Source: an uncultured Desulfovibrionaceae bacterium
Lineage (GTDB): Bacteria; Desulfobacterota; Desulfovibrionia; Desulfovibrionales; Desulfovibrionaceae
Assembly: GCA_944325325.1 (NCBI GenBank)
Contig: CALUZP010000070.1
Span: 1 to 44,113 of the forward strand
Length of the DNA: 44,113 nt
Direction: 5' to 3'
Under the pieces are notes generated by a model. That model ran no database searches. It worked only from the letters and a program-made list of their open reading frames with translations, and had not been told where the DNA came from. This document shows, piece by piece, positions 7,481 through 16,642 of the stretch. The translations under genes and the position numbers were made by a program. Within the stretch, counting starts at the first letter, position 1; each line of letters begins with the position of its first letter.

Positions 7481-8679
7481 GGTTCCTCCGGATCGGGAGC
7501 GGGACGGGGAGCGTCCGGGGGCGGCACTGCCCGAGCAATGCAGGGCCGGCCGGTGACGGACGGTTGATGATCAAGGACGGTTTTGACGACCTGCGGCGTG
7601 CGGGCGGCGCGGGCCACGGCCCAGTAGCCGGGGATGAAGCTAATCCGGTCGCCGGGTGACAGCGCCTGCGGGCAGTCTGTGACGTCGAGTATGGCATAGT
7701 TGCCGCTGTAGTCAACAATCCTGGCTCCGGGCAGGTCAAGGCGCAGGTCAGACACGTCCGTGTGCAGCAGGCCGCAGTCGGTCAGGGTGCGCGTGCGCCG
7801 CCCTGCCGGCGTGCAGTGCGGGGCAAGGCCCTGCCCGTTGTGCACATGGTGGCGGGGCATCTTGATGTCGCGTTCGGCCACTTCAAGGACCGTAGCACAG
7901 ATGCGGAAAAGATCCGTGCGGAAGGGGCCGCCCAGAAGCGGTTCGTTGCGATACATGTCATAACCCAGCAGGAGCGGGTCACCCATGCGTAGTTCCAGCA
8001 GGCAGCCTTCCGGCAGACGCGGCAGCCGGCCTTCATGGCGGGCGAACCAGTTCCAGAAGATGGTGCCGCCGAGGCTGACGCGCCGCAGCGGGTGTCCCAG
8101 CGCCCGGCCTGCCCGGTCGGCCAGCCAGGCCAGCTGTGCCATGTTCTCGGCGTCGGGGCAGGCGCCGTACAGGCAGCCGAGGTTGACGCCCAGTCCGGCA
8201 AGGCGGGCGCCGCACCCGTCCAGGGCCCGGCGGGAGGCGGAGGCCACTGCGTGCAGCAGGGGCAGCGCGTCCTCCAGGGGCACGCCTTCACGCATGTCGC
8301 CCAGATCCACCATCAGCACAGCGTCATGGCAGATGCCCTGCCGCCTTGCGGCGTCGTCCAGGGCCTGGAAGCCTTGTTCACTGGAAAAGGCGCTGCGCGC
8401 GAACAGCCGGACAACGTCGGGGGCCTGCTCTGGCGGCGAAAGGTTGATCAGAGCGCGTTCGTGTCCTGGCGGGGGCACAGGGCCATGCACGAGATGATCC
8501 CAGACGTCCGCAACGCCGTACTGCGTGCAGCCCTGTTCTTTCAGGAAGGCCACCACGGCAGGGAGGGTGGAAACCATTTTGAGCACCGGCAGCAGCGTGA
8601 AGTGCCAGCGCCGTTCCAGTTGTCTGATGAGGCGCAGGTTGTGCGCCAGCGCGTCGAGGTTGATCGTGAGTTCAGGCAT
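7477..8679 (-). CDS. PLP-dependent amino-acid racemase-like protein
   Basis: A 400-aa protein resembling the alanine racemase N-terminal barrel family, in the branch of ornithine racemase/YhfX-type proteins. The N-terminal strand ends LLPVLKM, with K34 as the likely PLP-binding lysine. Later glycine-rich strands (VSLGGT, ELRMGDPLLLG) fit the phosphate-binding and C-terminal segments. Substrate unknown. The ATG at 8679 overlaps the preceding gene by 8 bases, and the stop overlaps the ABC_sub_bind start, so the three genes are probably translated together. That points to a shared amino-acid-related task (inference). Confidence 0.7.
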   Translation of the reverse strand: MPELTINLDALAHNLRLIRQLERRWHFTLLPVLKMVSTLPAVVAFLKEQGCTQYGVADVWDHLVHGPVPPPGHERALINLSPPEQAPDVVRLFARSAFSSEQGFQALDDAARRQGICHDAVLMVDLGDMREGVPLEDALPLLHAVASASRRALDGCGARLAGLGVNLGCLYGACPDAENMAQLAWLADRAGRALGHPLRRVSLGGTIFWNWFARHEGRLPRLPEGCLLELRMGDPLLLGYDMYRNEPLLGGPFRTDLFRICATVLEVAERDIKMPRHHVHNGQGLAPHCTPAGRRTRTLTDCGLLHTDVSDLRLDLPGARIVDYSGNYAILDVTDCPQALSPGDRISFIPGYWAVARAARTPQVVKTVLDHQPSVTGRPCIARAVPPPDAPRPAPDPEEP

Positions 8680-10204
8680 GGCGGCTCCCGGGGGTTCCGG
8701 CGGGGCTGAAGGGCACGAAGGGCAGCCTGCCGGCCACGCCGGCCGCTTCATGCAGCAGGGTTTGGCGCGCGGCGTCGCCGGGGCGCGTACCAAGCAGGTC
8801 GTCATAGTGGTAGGGCAGCGACACGGCCAGGGCATCGCTGACGGCGGTGTTGCACAGGCGCTGCCACAGCTCGGGCGACAGCCCCCCGGCCAGCCAGAGT
8901 TCTGTTGGGCCGGCGGCGCGCCCGGCCAGAATGGCGTCAGGGTCGGAACCGTCTGGCCTCGGGAGGCGCAGCGGCAGAAGGCCGGTGCAGGCCTGGCAGG
9001 GAGGCGTGCCACCGTCTACGCGATCGGCCAGAGCAGCCTCGCCGCACTGTCTGAGTGCCGCTGCAAGCCCGTGTGCCATGCGCGGCAGGTACGTTGCCTG
9101 AAAGACACCTCCGGCGCAGCGCAGCCCGCGGGCCAGGCAGGTTACAGCAAAGGAGAGGAACAGAGAAGGCACGAGGCGTCTCTGCTCAAGCGCGTCCCGG
9201 ATATCCCGGGCATTGAGGGGCAGGCTCCAGCCGGGATGTTTCACCGACACCAGCCTGCTGAAGCGGCCGGAGGGCATCAGCGCGAGCCCCCTGCCGTGTT
9301 CGCCTGCACCCCAGAACAGGAATGTGCCCCGATAGAGGGTTTGTGCATCCCCGGTCCAGCAGGCCCGCTCGCCATTGAGTGCGTCCCAGACGGCGGCCAG
9401 CAGCTCCGGCTCCAGCAGCAGACTGTGCGCCAGGGATCCTGGCTGCGACAGATCCCGCAGCACCAGCTGGCTGCACAGCCACTGCATGTCCAGAGTTGCC
9501 AGCGGGGGCAGGCCGCAGCCGGGCTGGAGCGCTCCCTGCCATAACAGGCTGTTCATGATGGCGGCCTGTTCGCGGAAATGCGTCTGGGCCAGGACGCGCG
9601 GATGCAGGTAGAGCTGCTGGATAAGCCGCGTCAGGGCGGTGCGCTCGTCCGGATCCGCCAGCCGTCCGGGCAGGCCGGCACAGGCCGCATGCACCGGAGC
9701 CGCATCAAAGGCGGGCATCAGGCTGACCAGTTGGTGGCGGTGCCGGCCGGACATCACCGGCAGCCGCTCGCAGCCAAAAAAGTTGTCACCCGGCTGTCCC
9801 CGGCTGAGCAGCAGCCCGCGTGGAAAGGCGGCGTTGTCGGCAGGCACGCCGCCGCAGCTGAACACGGGCACAGCATGGCGGCAGCCCATGGCGAACAGCA
9901 GATCGCCCTGAAAGAATTCCGGGTGAAAGTCCACGCCAAGATGGTTGGCAGTCTGGGCATGAAACCGCTCTTCCAGTTCGCGGCGCAGGGCCTGGCCTGT
10001 GGCCTCGCCCAGCAGGCGTCCGCATTCCGCCGCAGCCAGATCAACGAGATCGCCGCCGGACTGGATCGGCGGACAGGAGGGGCGGGCAGGCAGTCCGGCA
10101 GAGGGCCGTGTGGCATAGTCCTCGAGCGTCTGTCCGCCTGCGGTTTCAAACTGGCGCAGCGCGTCGGTAATGATCGGGCGCAACAAGGCCCGGGCGTCAG
10201 GCAT
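8672..10204 (-). CDS. Unrecognised 510-aa soluble protein, operon leader
   Basis: No family is recognised. The protein has no signal peptide or membrane segment. The middle contains GDLLFAMGCRHAVPVFSCGG and the C-terminal half a CQAC pair, so cysteines are a visible feature. The ATG at 10204 is preceded by GAAGGAAT; a longer frame starts in the intergenic repeat region and is less likely. It overlaps the racemase-like gene by 8 bases. Because it is translationally linked to a racemase-like enzyme and a periplasmic binding protein, it may act on the same substrate, but this is inference only. Confidence 0.65.
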   Translation of the reverse strand: MPDARALLRPIITDALRQFETAGGQTLEDYATRPSAGLPARPSCPPIQSGGDLVDLAAAECGRLLGEATGQALRRELEERFHAQTANHLGVDFHPEFFQGDLLFAMGCRHAVPVFSCGGVPADNAAFPRGLLLSRGQPGDNFFGCERLPVMSGRHRHQLVSLMPAFDAAPVHAACAGLPGRLADPDERTALTRLIQQLYLHPRVLAQTHFREQAAIMNSLLWQGALQPGCGLPPLATLDMQWLCSQLVLRDLSQPGSLAHSLLLEPELLAAVWDALNGERACWTGDAQTLYRGTFLFWGAGEHGRGLALMPSGRFSRLVSVKHPGWSLPLNARDIRDALEQRRLVPSLFLSFAVTCLARGLRCAGGVFQATYLPRMAHGLAAALRQCGEAALADRVDGGTPPCQACTGLLPLRLPRPDGSDPDAILAGRAAGPTELWLAGGLSPELWQRLCNTAVSDALAVSLPYHYDDLLGTRPGDAARQTLLHEAAGVAGRLPFVPFSPAGTPGSRHA

Positions 10205-10864
10205 CGATGATTCCTTCAAGCGGGTTAACAGGGTTTCCAGAGCGGGGCGCACGCTTCCCCGGCAGGGACGCGGCGTGTTCCCCTGGTCTGGCCGGCTTCC
10301 GCCGTCCATGAGAGCCTTTTCAGCTTGCAACGCTTCGCGTTTCAAGCCATACGGCCTGTCGTTTTGCGGAAAAAACGCGTTTTTTCCGCCCAGTTCTGGC
10401 CGGGCGGCGCTGTACTGCCGCCTCGCGTTCTGCCTTTTTCAATGGCAGAGCACTCATGCCTGGAAAGCAGCTGGTGGGGCAGAGCCGGTTTGTTTTCGCT
10501 GTTTTTATAAGCAAAAAACGTGCCGTTGACGCCAGGCACGGCGTATCCGGCAGGCTCCCTGCCGGCCGGAGTCCGGGTGCCTTCCGGCGCACTGCCGGGC
10601 TGCAGGCTGTGCTGCGTCCGTGCGCCGCGTCCCGGCAATGGCGCAGCCCGGGCGTGCGCCGGGCTGCAGAGGCTGGCCGCGCATCCGGCCGCCGGTTCAT
10701 GCCGACGGATACGGAAGAGGTGGGGCATCCTGTCTGCCGCTGCGGGCAGCACTCTGGGGGCTGGCTTTTGCCGCAGGTTTTTCAGCGCATGGCAATCGTG
10801 CAGGGCCCCGGGCGTGCGCCGGGCTGTCCTGCACAGGCCTGCCCCGGACGTGGCCGTCAGGCTG
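10205..10864. other. Intergenic region with repeat copy D and GC hairpins
   Basis: About 660 bases between genes on the same strand. Besides repeat copy D, two similar GC palindromes built on CCGGGCGTGCGCCGGGC occur near 10646 and 10807; either could fold as a hairpin, but neither is followed by a T run. No supported gene. Confidence 0.55.
10311..10453 (-). repeat. Dispersed intergenic repeat, copy D
   Basis: A 143-bp copy starting AGAGCCTTTT. Its centre (10366-10389) is a perfect 24-bp palindrome: GCGG, six A, CGCG, six T, CCGC. In other copies this segment is only partly palindromic. It is flanked by the GCGTTTC hairpin and the GGCGGC/GCCGCC stem. Confidence 0.85.
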
Positions 10865-13249
10865 TCATGAACTGGGTGGCCGCTGTGCGGGCAGGGGCCG
10901 CCCGGGGCCTGCCAGCAGCGGCAGCAGCAGAGAGGCGGCCGCCAGGCCGAGGCTTGCCCAGAACGCGGCGTCCTCGACGCTCATGACGGTCAGGGCTGCG
11001 CCCACGCACAGCGGCCCGATGACCTGTCCCACGCGTTGCAGGGCGTCAAGCAGACTCATGGCCTGGTCGACGCCGATGGCGCGGGCGATGTCCAGATCCA
11101 GCAGGAATTCGCTCTGTGCGGGGATGTTCAGGCCTGTGGCCAGGCCCAGCAGGACGGATCCGGCAATGGCGGCCGGCAGGGGCGGCAGCAGGGTGAATGA
11201 AAAGGCCGACAGGGCTGCAAGCAGGCCTGCCACGCACAGCAGGCCTGCCCGGCTGGTGCTTTTCTGCACCAGGGCGGTGAACGGCGGGCCGCTGTAGATG
11301 ACGATCAGGCAGTTGAGCATGTAGACGCGCCCGATGTTGGACTGGGCCACGTCCGCCGCCTTGAGAAACACGGGCAGAAAATAGTTGAGAAAGCCCACGC
11401 ACAGCAGCGCCGAGGGCAGCAGCGCCAGCAGGATGAAGGACAGGAATCTCCGGTCGGCCAGCAGGCGGCGGATGTCGCGGAAGGTCAGCCGTGCGGCGGG
11501 CTCTGCGCCTTTTTCGGGTGCGGCATCGGGGGCGCTGTCGCCACGCAGGATCCTGAGTGGAACGAGGAACAGGCAGGCCAGGATGCAGGCCGAAAGCAGA
11601 AAGACCGGTCCGTACCCCAGGCGTTCTGCCAGCATGGCGCCGAGTGCGCTGCCGCACAGCGACCCCGCGTAGACGCCCGCAAACATGTCTGCCAGGCGGC
11701 CGTCCTTGACGGTGTAGGCCTGTGCCGTGAGCAGTGACAGGCCGTAGCCAAGGCCCACCACGGCCCGCGCGGCCACAAACTGCCAGGGGGCCTGCGCCAG
11801 CATGGAGCCCAGATAGCCCAGGGCCATGCAGGCAATGCCCGTCATGAGTGGGGCTCGTGCGCCGCGGCGTTTCATCCAGGCGCCGGCGACGAGCACGCTC
11901 AGGCCGGTCATGCCCATTTCGGCTGAAATGGGCAGCCCCAGCAGCACGTCGCGCGACAGCGTGCCGGGCGCTGTCAGCTCGGCCATGCGCAGAGGGATGA
12001 AGGAAACGCTCATGTCCATGGCCAGCACAAAGACAAACATCAGCGGGCGAAACAGAGAGCTGCGGTAGGCGTAGTCTGCTGTCCGGCTGTGGGCGCGCGC
12101 GTCAAGGCTGCGCGACAGCAGCAGAAACATTTCCACCATGAAGATGAGGGCGATGGCCACCAGGGTCAGGATGTCCAGCCCGGCGCTGACGAGCTTGTCC
12201 ATCCATGGGCCGCGCAGCAGCGAGACGTGCAGGGTCCAGCCCTGTTCCAGGGGCTCTCCGGAGAAGGCAAACGCGTCGGAGCGTTCCAGAAGGCTGAAGA
12301 TCTGAGGATCCGGGAGCCGCTCTGCCTCTGCGCCGCCGTCCGGCAGGCTTGAGGCGAAGCGCCGCTGTCCGGGATCAAAGATGTCCAGAGCGATGGCGTT
12401 GTCGTGGATGGCGGCAACGCCGGCCAGGTAGGCGTCAAGCCGGGTGGTCTTGTCGAGGCTGACACCCACGAGCAGCAGTCTGTTGAGCGCCTCGGTCAGG
12501 ATTTGCCCGGTATGCGCGGCGTCGCTGCGCAGTCCCTGGGTGTAGTGCTGGCTGACGGCCTGTACGGCCAGGACGCCGTTGCAGAGCATGACGGCAAGGA
12601 ACAGTCCGAAGCCCAGCCGGCGGAAGCGGGTTTCGCTGGAGGGGCCCCGCCGCCACAGCGCAAGGCAGAGTGCAAACAGCAGCGCGCCGGCGGCGGCAAT
12701 GCCCAGCTGTCTGAGCATCTGCGTTTTGAACATGGCGTGCAGTTCGTTTTCCAGGGCGGCATGATCAATCCAGGCGCCCACAAAGCCCGCTGTGCTGCCG
12801 TTTCTGTCCAGGACGGGCATGAGCAGCGCCGAGCCTGCCGCGCCTTCCACAAGCTGTTCCTGATGCTGCGGGGCAAAATCCGGCAGGGCGGACAGCGGCG
12901 GGAAGAATTTCCAGGTGTGCAGCAGCGCGCCGCTGGCGTCAAACACGGCCAGCGGCCTGTTGGCGGCCCGGCCCGCCGTTTCGAGGATGCGGTCGATCCC
13001 CCGGAATGTGCGCAGGTTCTTGCCGAAGCGCACGCCCATGGTGAGGCTGCTTTTCAGGCTGGCGGCCGCCACCGAGGCGGAGGCCCGGGCGTTGCTGCGT
13101 ATTTCGGTGCGCAGAGAGGCATACAGCAGCGCATCATACAGCAGCAGGCTGCATACGAGGATGATCAGCCAGCCGGTGAACATGGGGCGCAGGCTGCCGG
13201 CCGGGGTCGGACAGGGCCGTACGGCGCGGGAGGAAACCGGGTCGGGCAT
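10865..13249 (-). CDS. MFS transporter fused to two extracytoplasmic sensor-like domains
   Basis: A 794-aa protein with unusual architecture. TM1 at about 26-47, a first extracytoplasmic domain about 48-180, TM2 182-200, TM3 211-231, a second extracytoplasmic domain about 232-352 and TM4 356-378 precede a complete MFS-like region (about 396-785, eleven to twelve hydrophobic segments). The two outer domains look like Cache-type ligand sensors by length and placement, but no motif proves it. The ATG at 13249 follows AAAGGAC and lies 14 bases after the SpoIIE phosphatase stop, so they are co-transcribed. A transporter that also senses, or a sensor that uses an MFS core, is suggested; ligand unknown. 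Confidence 0.7.
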   Translation of the reverse strand: MPDPVSSRAVRPCPTPAGSLRPMFTGWLIILVCSLLLYDALLYASLRTEIRSNARASASVAAASLKSSLTMGVRFGKNLRTFRGIDRILETAGRAANRPLAVFDASGALLHTWKFFPPLSALPDFAPQHQEQLVEGAAGSALLMPVLDRNGSTAGFVGAWIDHAALENELHAMFKTQMLRQLGIAAAGALLFALCLALWRRGPSSETRFRRLGFGLFLAVMLCNGVLAVQAVSQHYTQGLRSDAAHTGQILTEALNRLLLVGVSLDKTTRLDAYLAGVAAIHDNAIALDIFDPGQRRFASSLPDGGAEAERLPDPQIFSLLERSDAFAFSGEPLEQGWTLHVSLLRGPWMDKLVSAGLDILTLVAIALIFMVEMFLLLSRSLDARAHSRTADYAYRSSLFRPLMFVFVLAMDMSVSFIPLRMAELTAPGTLSRDVLLGLPISAEMGMTGLSVLVAGAWMKRRGARAPLMTGIACMALGYLGSMLAQAPWQFVAARAVVGLGYGLSLLTAQAYTVKDGRLADMFAGVYAGSLCGSALGAMLAERLGYGPVFLLSACILACLFLVPLRILRGDSAPDAAPEKGAEPAARLTFRDIRRLLADRRFLSFILLALLPSALLCVGFLNYFLPVFLKAADVAQSNIGRVYMLNCLIVIYSGPPFTALVQKSTSRAGLLCVAGLLAALSAFSFTLLPPLPAAIAGSVLLGLATGLNIPAQSEFLLDLDIARAIGVDQAMSLLDALQRVGQVIGPLCVGAALTVMSVEDAAFWASLGLAAASLLLPLLAGPGRPLPAQRPPSS

Positions 13250-13263
13250 GGGAAGTCCTTTGT

Positions 13264-15330
13264 TCAGTCGTGCGCGCCGTCAGGGGTGGCGCGCTGTTCG
13301 GTGCGGCAGAAAGCCAGCATGGTGATGTCGTCCGACTGCGGCTCTTCCCCTCTGAACCGCACGATGTCCTCAAACACACGGGTCAGCAGCTGTTTGGGCG
13401 TGGCCCTGCGGTTCTGTTCAAGACAGCGGAAGAGCCGCTCTTCGCCGTACAGTTCCTTGGCCGTGTTCATGGCCTCGGTCACGCCGTCGGTGAAGATCAG
13501 GCAGATTTCGCCGGGGGTAAGCCGGTCGTGGAACAGGGTGTATTCCATGTCGGGCAGGACGCCGACCAGCGGGCCGCTCAGCTTGTCAAGCAGGCGCGGC
13601 GGGGTCTGTGCGCCGGCGTCCACAATGCAGGGCGGGCAATGTCCTCCGTTGGCGTAGGCCAGATCGCCCGTGGCGGGATCGTAGATGGCCAGGAACAGCG
13701 TGACAAACATGTTGCCGGGGTTGTGCGCCTCGAGCATGCGGTTGACACGGTTCAGGGCGGCTGCCGGGTCAAGTCCGGATTCCAGCGCATAGCGCACCAG
13801 CGTGACGGTCATGGACATGAACAGGGCCGCCGGCACGCCCTTGCCCGACACGTCCCCGATAATCAGCGCGCGCCGTCCGTCGCCTGTGGAAAAGAAGTCG
13901 TACAGGTCTCCGCCGACCTCCTTGGCAGGGTCAAGGAAGGCCGAGGCCTTGAAGCCGCAGACTTCCTGTGCGCCGTCCGGTGCGGGCAGAATACCCATCT
14001 GGATTTCACGCGCGGCGGACAGTTCGCCTTCCATGCGTTCCTTGCTGGCCGTGGTTTCCATCAGGTTGCGGATGTTGACGGCCAGCGCGCGGCCCATGTG
14101 GGCGAACGCGCGGGCCAGCTGGCCGAGTTCGTCGCGGCGCGCCAGGGGCAGACCCTGGCTGACCAGCGAATCAAGCCGGTCGAGTGCGGCCGGCACGGTG
14201 AAGTCCATGCGGGCCAGCTCGTTGGTCTTGCGGGTCAGCAGGCTGAGCGGGCGCAGCGTCCGGATGAGCATGAGCAGCGCAAGCAGCGCTGTGGCGGCCA
14301 TGATGGGCACGGTGACCTTGATCAGGCTGGCCAGCAGTGCGCTGGAAGGCGCGCGGATTTCAGCCAGCGGGGCAATGGTGACGACATACCAGCCGAAGGC
14401 ACGGATACTGCCGGCCAGGCAGAGGAGCTCGCCGGCTTCGGAGGGCAGCACCGCCTTGGCCATGCCCAGGCGATCTGCCTGTCGCAGCACGGCGGCAAGG
14501 CCGGAGGGCAGGTGTCCGCTGCCGCCTGAGGCCAGGATTGCGCCGTCCGCGTCGAGCAGTGCCACAAGCCCGCCGGGCACAAGCTGCATGCCGCCGAACT
14601 TTTCCTGTGAGTCCTCCAGCAGGCGGGCCTTGGCCTGGTAGGCCATGTTTTCCAGATCATCCAGCGAGACGGCGCAGGCGAGTACAGTCTCGGGCAAGCG
14701 CTTTTTCTGGCTGCTTTCCTCGAGGGGAAGGAGGAAAACCAGATCCGGCCGGGAAAGGCGTTCCGGCACATCAAAGACACTGCCCGTCGACGCCGTGGGA
14801 CGCGGCAGCTCCATGACGGCAAAGTCGCCGTCGGCCGTCAGTCTGGAGAGAAGCTGGCGCACGGAGCGCTGCTTGGCGTCGGTCATGTCGGGCGTCAGGC
14901 CGAGGGGGGTCACCCGGCCTTCAAGCAGCGCCCGGGTGGGGATGATGTCCATGCGGATGGGGTCGACAGACCATTTGTCGGCCTGGGCGATGGCGGCGGC
15001 ATTGATGGCCTCAAGCAGCGCCTCCTGGCTTTCCCGGGCGTCTTTGCCGTTGCGCGGCAGCTGGCGCAGCTGGGCTGTGACGCGGGCGGCGGCGTCGCGC
15101 AGCTGCGCCTTGCGCGCCATGACGCCCCGCACCTTGCTGGCCAGATGGTTCATGGAGGCGGTGTTGAGGCGCTCCTCTTCCACCAGCAGCAGGGTTGCGA
15201 AGTTCCTTTCCTCCATGTCGATGATGGTCTCGCCGACCTTCTGCCAGGTCAGGTACAGCGCCAGCCCCACTGAGAGGGCTACGGAGCAGACGACCAGCAG
15301 CGCCAGTCGCATTCGCAGCGTCAGGGTCAT
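13264..15330 (-). CDS. Membrane SpoIIE-type PP2C phosphatase with HAMP domain
   Basis: A 688-aa protein. TM1 about 8-28, an extracytoplasmic region about 30-330, TM2 about 333-356, HAMP about 357-425, then the SpoIIE/PP2C serine phosphatase domain. Metal-binding aspartates are visible at GGDLYD (475), IGDVSGKG (493), FTDGVTEA (615) and QSDDIT (667-668). Such RsbU-like enzymes dephosphorylate STAS anti-sigma-factor antagonists in partner-switching. A STAS gene begins at 43875 in the same locus, as in the Bordetella BtrU/BtrV pair. The start overlaps the upstream activator stop by ATGA. No kinase gene of the RsbW/BtrW type is in the window. Confidence 0.9.
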   Translation of the reverse strand: MTLTLRMRLALLVVCSVALSVGLALYLTWQKVGETIIDMEERNFATLLLVEEERLNTASMNHLASKVRGVMARKAQLRDAAARVTAQLRQLPRNGKDARESQEALLEAINAAAIAQADKWSVDPIRMDIIPTRALLEGRVTPLGLTPDMTDAKQRSVRQLLSRLTADGDFAVMELPRPTASTGSVFDVPERLSRPDLVFLLPLEESSQKKRLPETVLACAVSLDDLENMAYQAKARLLEDSQEKFGGMQLVPGGLVALLDADGAILASGGSGHLPSGLAAVLRQADRLGMAKAVLPSEAGELLCLAGSIRAFGWYVVTIAPLAEIRAPSSALLASLIKVTVPIMAATALLALLMLIRTLRPLSLLTRKTNELARMDFTVPAALDRLDSLVSQGLPLARRDELGQLARAFAHMGRALAVNIRNLMETTASKERMEGELSAAREIQMGILPAPDGAQEVCGFKASAFLDPAKEVGGDLYDFFSTGDGRRALIIGDVSGKGVPAALFMSMTVTLVRYALESGLDPAAALNRVNRMLEAHNPGNMFVTLFLAIYDPATGDLAYANGGHCPPCIVDAGAQTPPRLLDKLSGPLVGVLPDMEYTLFHDRLTPGEICLIFTDGVTEAMNTAKELYGEERLFRCLEQNRRATPKQLLTRVFEDIVRFRGEEPQSDDITMLAFCRTEQRATPDGAHD

Positions 15331-16625
15331 GCGGGTTCCCCCGGGACGGTCTCGGCTTCACCGTCGAGTTTTTGCAGTTTCTTGCGCAGTCCTTCGCGCG
15401 TGATGCCAAGCAGTTCCGCTGCGCGGCTCTTGTTGCCGCTGCTTACTTCAAGAGCCCGCCGCACCAGGATTTTTTCCGCCTCGGCCAGGTTGAGGGTTCC
15501 CTCGGGCAGGGCCGGGGCGGCCTGTCTGGCCTGCATCACGCTTTTCAGGCCCCCGTGCCCGGCCAGGTAATCAAGAATTTTTCGGGACAGATCCGAGGGC
15601 CTGACCACCTGATCCACGGTGAGCGCCGCGGCGCGTTCCATTTCGTTGCTCAGTTCGCGCACGTTGCCCGGCCAGTTGTAGCCCCGCAGGCATTGCAGCG
15701 TCGGGGCCGCCAGGGTCATGGGCCCGCGCTGCATGAAGCTGGCGTGCTGGTTGAGCAGATGCTGAGCCAGGAGCAGTACATCGTCGCCGCGTTCGCGCAG
15801 CGGCGGCAGGTACAGCTCGGCCACACTGATCCGGTAATAGAGATCCTCGCGGAATTTGCCGGCCTGCACGGCAGCCTTGAGATCCACGTTGGTTGCGGCA
15901 ATGACCTTGAGATCCACCGGCACCGGCTTTGAGCTGCCCACGCGCAGGACTTCGCGTTCCTCGAGCACGCGCAGCAGCTTGGCCTGGTTGGCCAGCGACA
16001 TGTCCGCCAGCTCGTCCAGGAACAGGGTGCCGCCCGAGGCTTCCTCAATCAGTCCCCGGCGGGCGGTGACGCCGGTGGCTACGCCTTTTTCGATGCCGAA
16101 CATTTCGCTTTCAAACAGCGAGTCCGGGATGGCCGTGCAGTTGACGGCCACAAACGGCCCTCCCACCCTTGGCGAATGATAGTGGATGGTTTTGGCAAAG
16201 ACTTCCTTGCCTGTACCGGAGGGCCCCAGGATCAGTGTGTTGACAGGGCGCTTGGCAATGGCCAGCGCCAGGGCCACACAGCGCTTCATGGCCGGGCAGC
16301 GGCCGATGATGCGGCGGACGTTGAATTCCCGCTGCAGGGTGTCGACAATGCGCATGTTGCGTTCGTGCAGGCAGGCCCGGGCCTCTTCCAGCTCCTTGGT
16401 GACCTGCTCGAGCTGCGCCGTAAGCTCGCTCCTGTGAAAATCGCGCGCCTCGACCTTGACAACCATCATGCCGAATGCCTCGGCCAGGCGCTCCAGATCC
16501 GGCGTGGAAGCGCCCTGCCGGGTCAGCCTGAACAGCATGTCCGCGTCGGCCGGCCGGTTCCAGGCCAGGTCGTCGCACAGGTGGATGAGTGTTTCCAGAA
16601 GCGGGGTGATCGGGGTCGTGTCCAT
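15327..16625 (-). CDS. Sigma-54-dependent activator with atypical GAFTGA loop
   Basis: A 432-aa AAA+ enhancer-binding protein. An N-terminal 110 residues without a receiver-domain pattern is followed by Walker A GPSGTGKE (134-141), Walker B GTLFLDE (199-205) and a C-terminal Fis-type helix-turn-helix (about 385-418). The sigma-54 contact loop reads GVATGV at 181-186 instead of GAFTGA, so the key phenylalanine is replaced by alanine. It sits 17 bases after sctU and overlaps the phosphatase gene (ATGA). It is the natural candidate to activate the two sigma-54 promoters at 24364-24380 and 25041-25058 (inference). Confidence 0.9.
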   Translation of the reverse strand: MDTTPITPLLETLIHLCDDLAWNRPADADMLFRLTRQGASTPDLERLAEAFGMMVVKVEARDFHRSELTAQLEQVTKELEEARACLHERNMRIVDTLQREFNVRRIIGRCPAMKRCVALALAIAKRPVNTLILGPSGTGKEVFAKTIHYHSPRVGGPFVAVNCTAIPDSLFESEMFGIEKGVATGVTARRGLIEEASGGTLFLDELADMSLANQAKLLRVLEEREVLRVGSSKPVPVDLKVIAATNVDLKAAVQAGKFREDLYYRISVAELYLPPLRERGDDVLLLAQHLLNQHASFMQRGPMTLAAPTLQCLRGYNWPGNVRELSNEMERAAALTVDQVVRPSDLSRKILDYLAGHGGLKSVMQARQAAPALPEGTLNLAEAEKILVRRALEVSSGNKSRAAELLGITREGLRKKLQKLDGEAETVPGEPA

Positions 16626-16642
16626 GGCGCGGCAGGGCTCCC

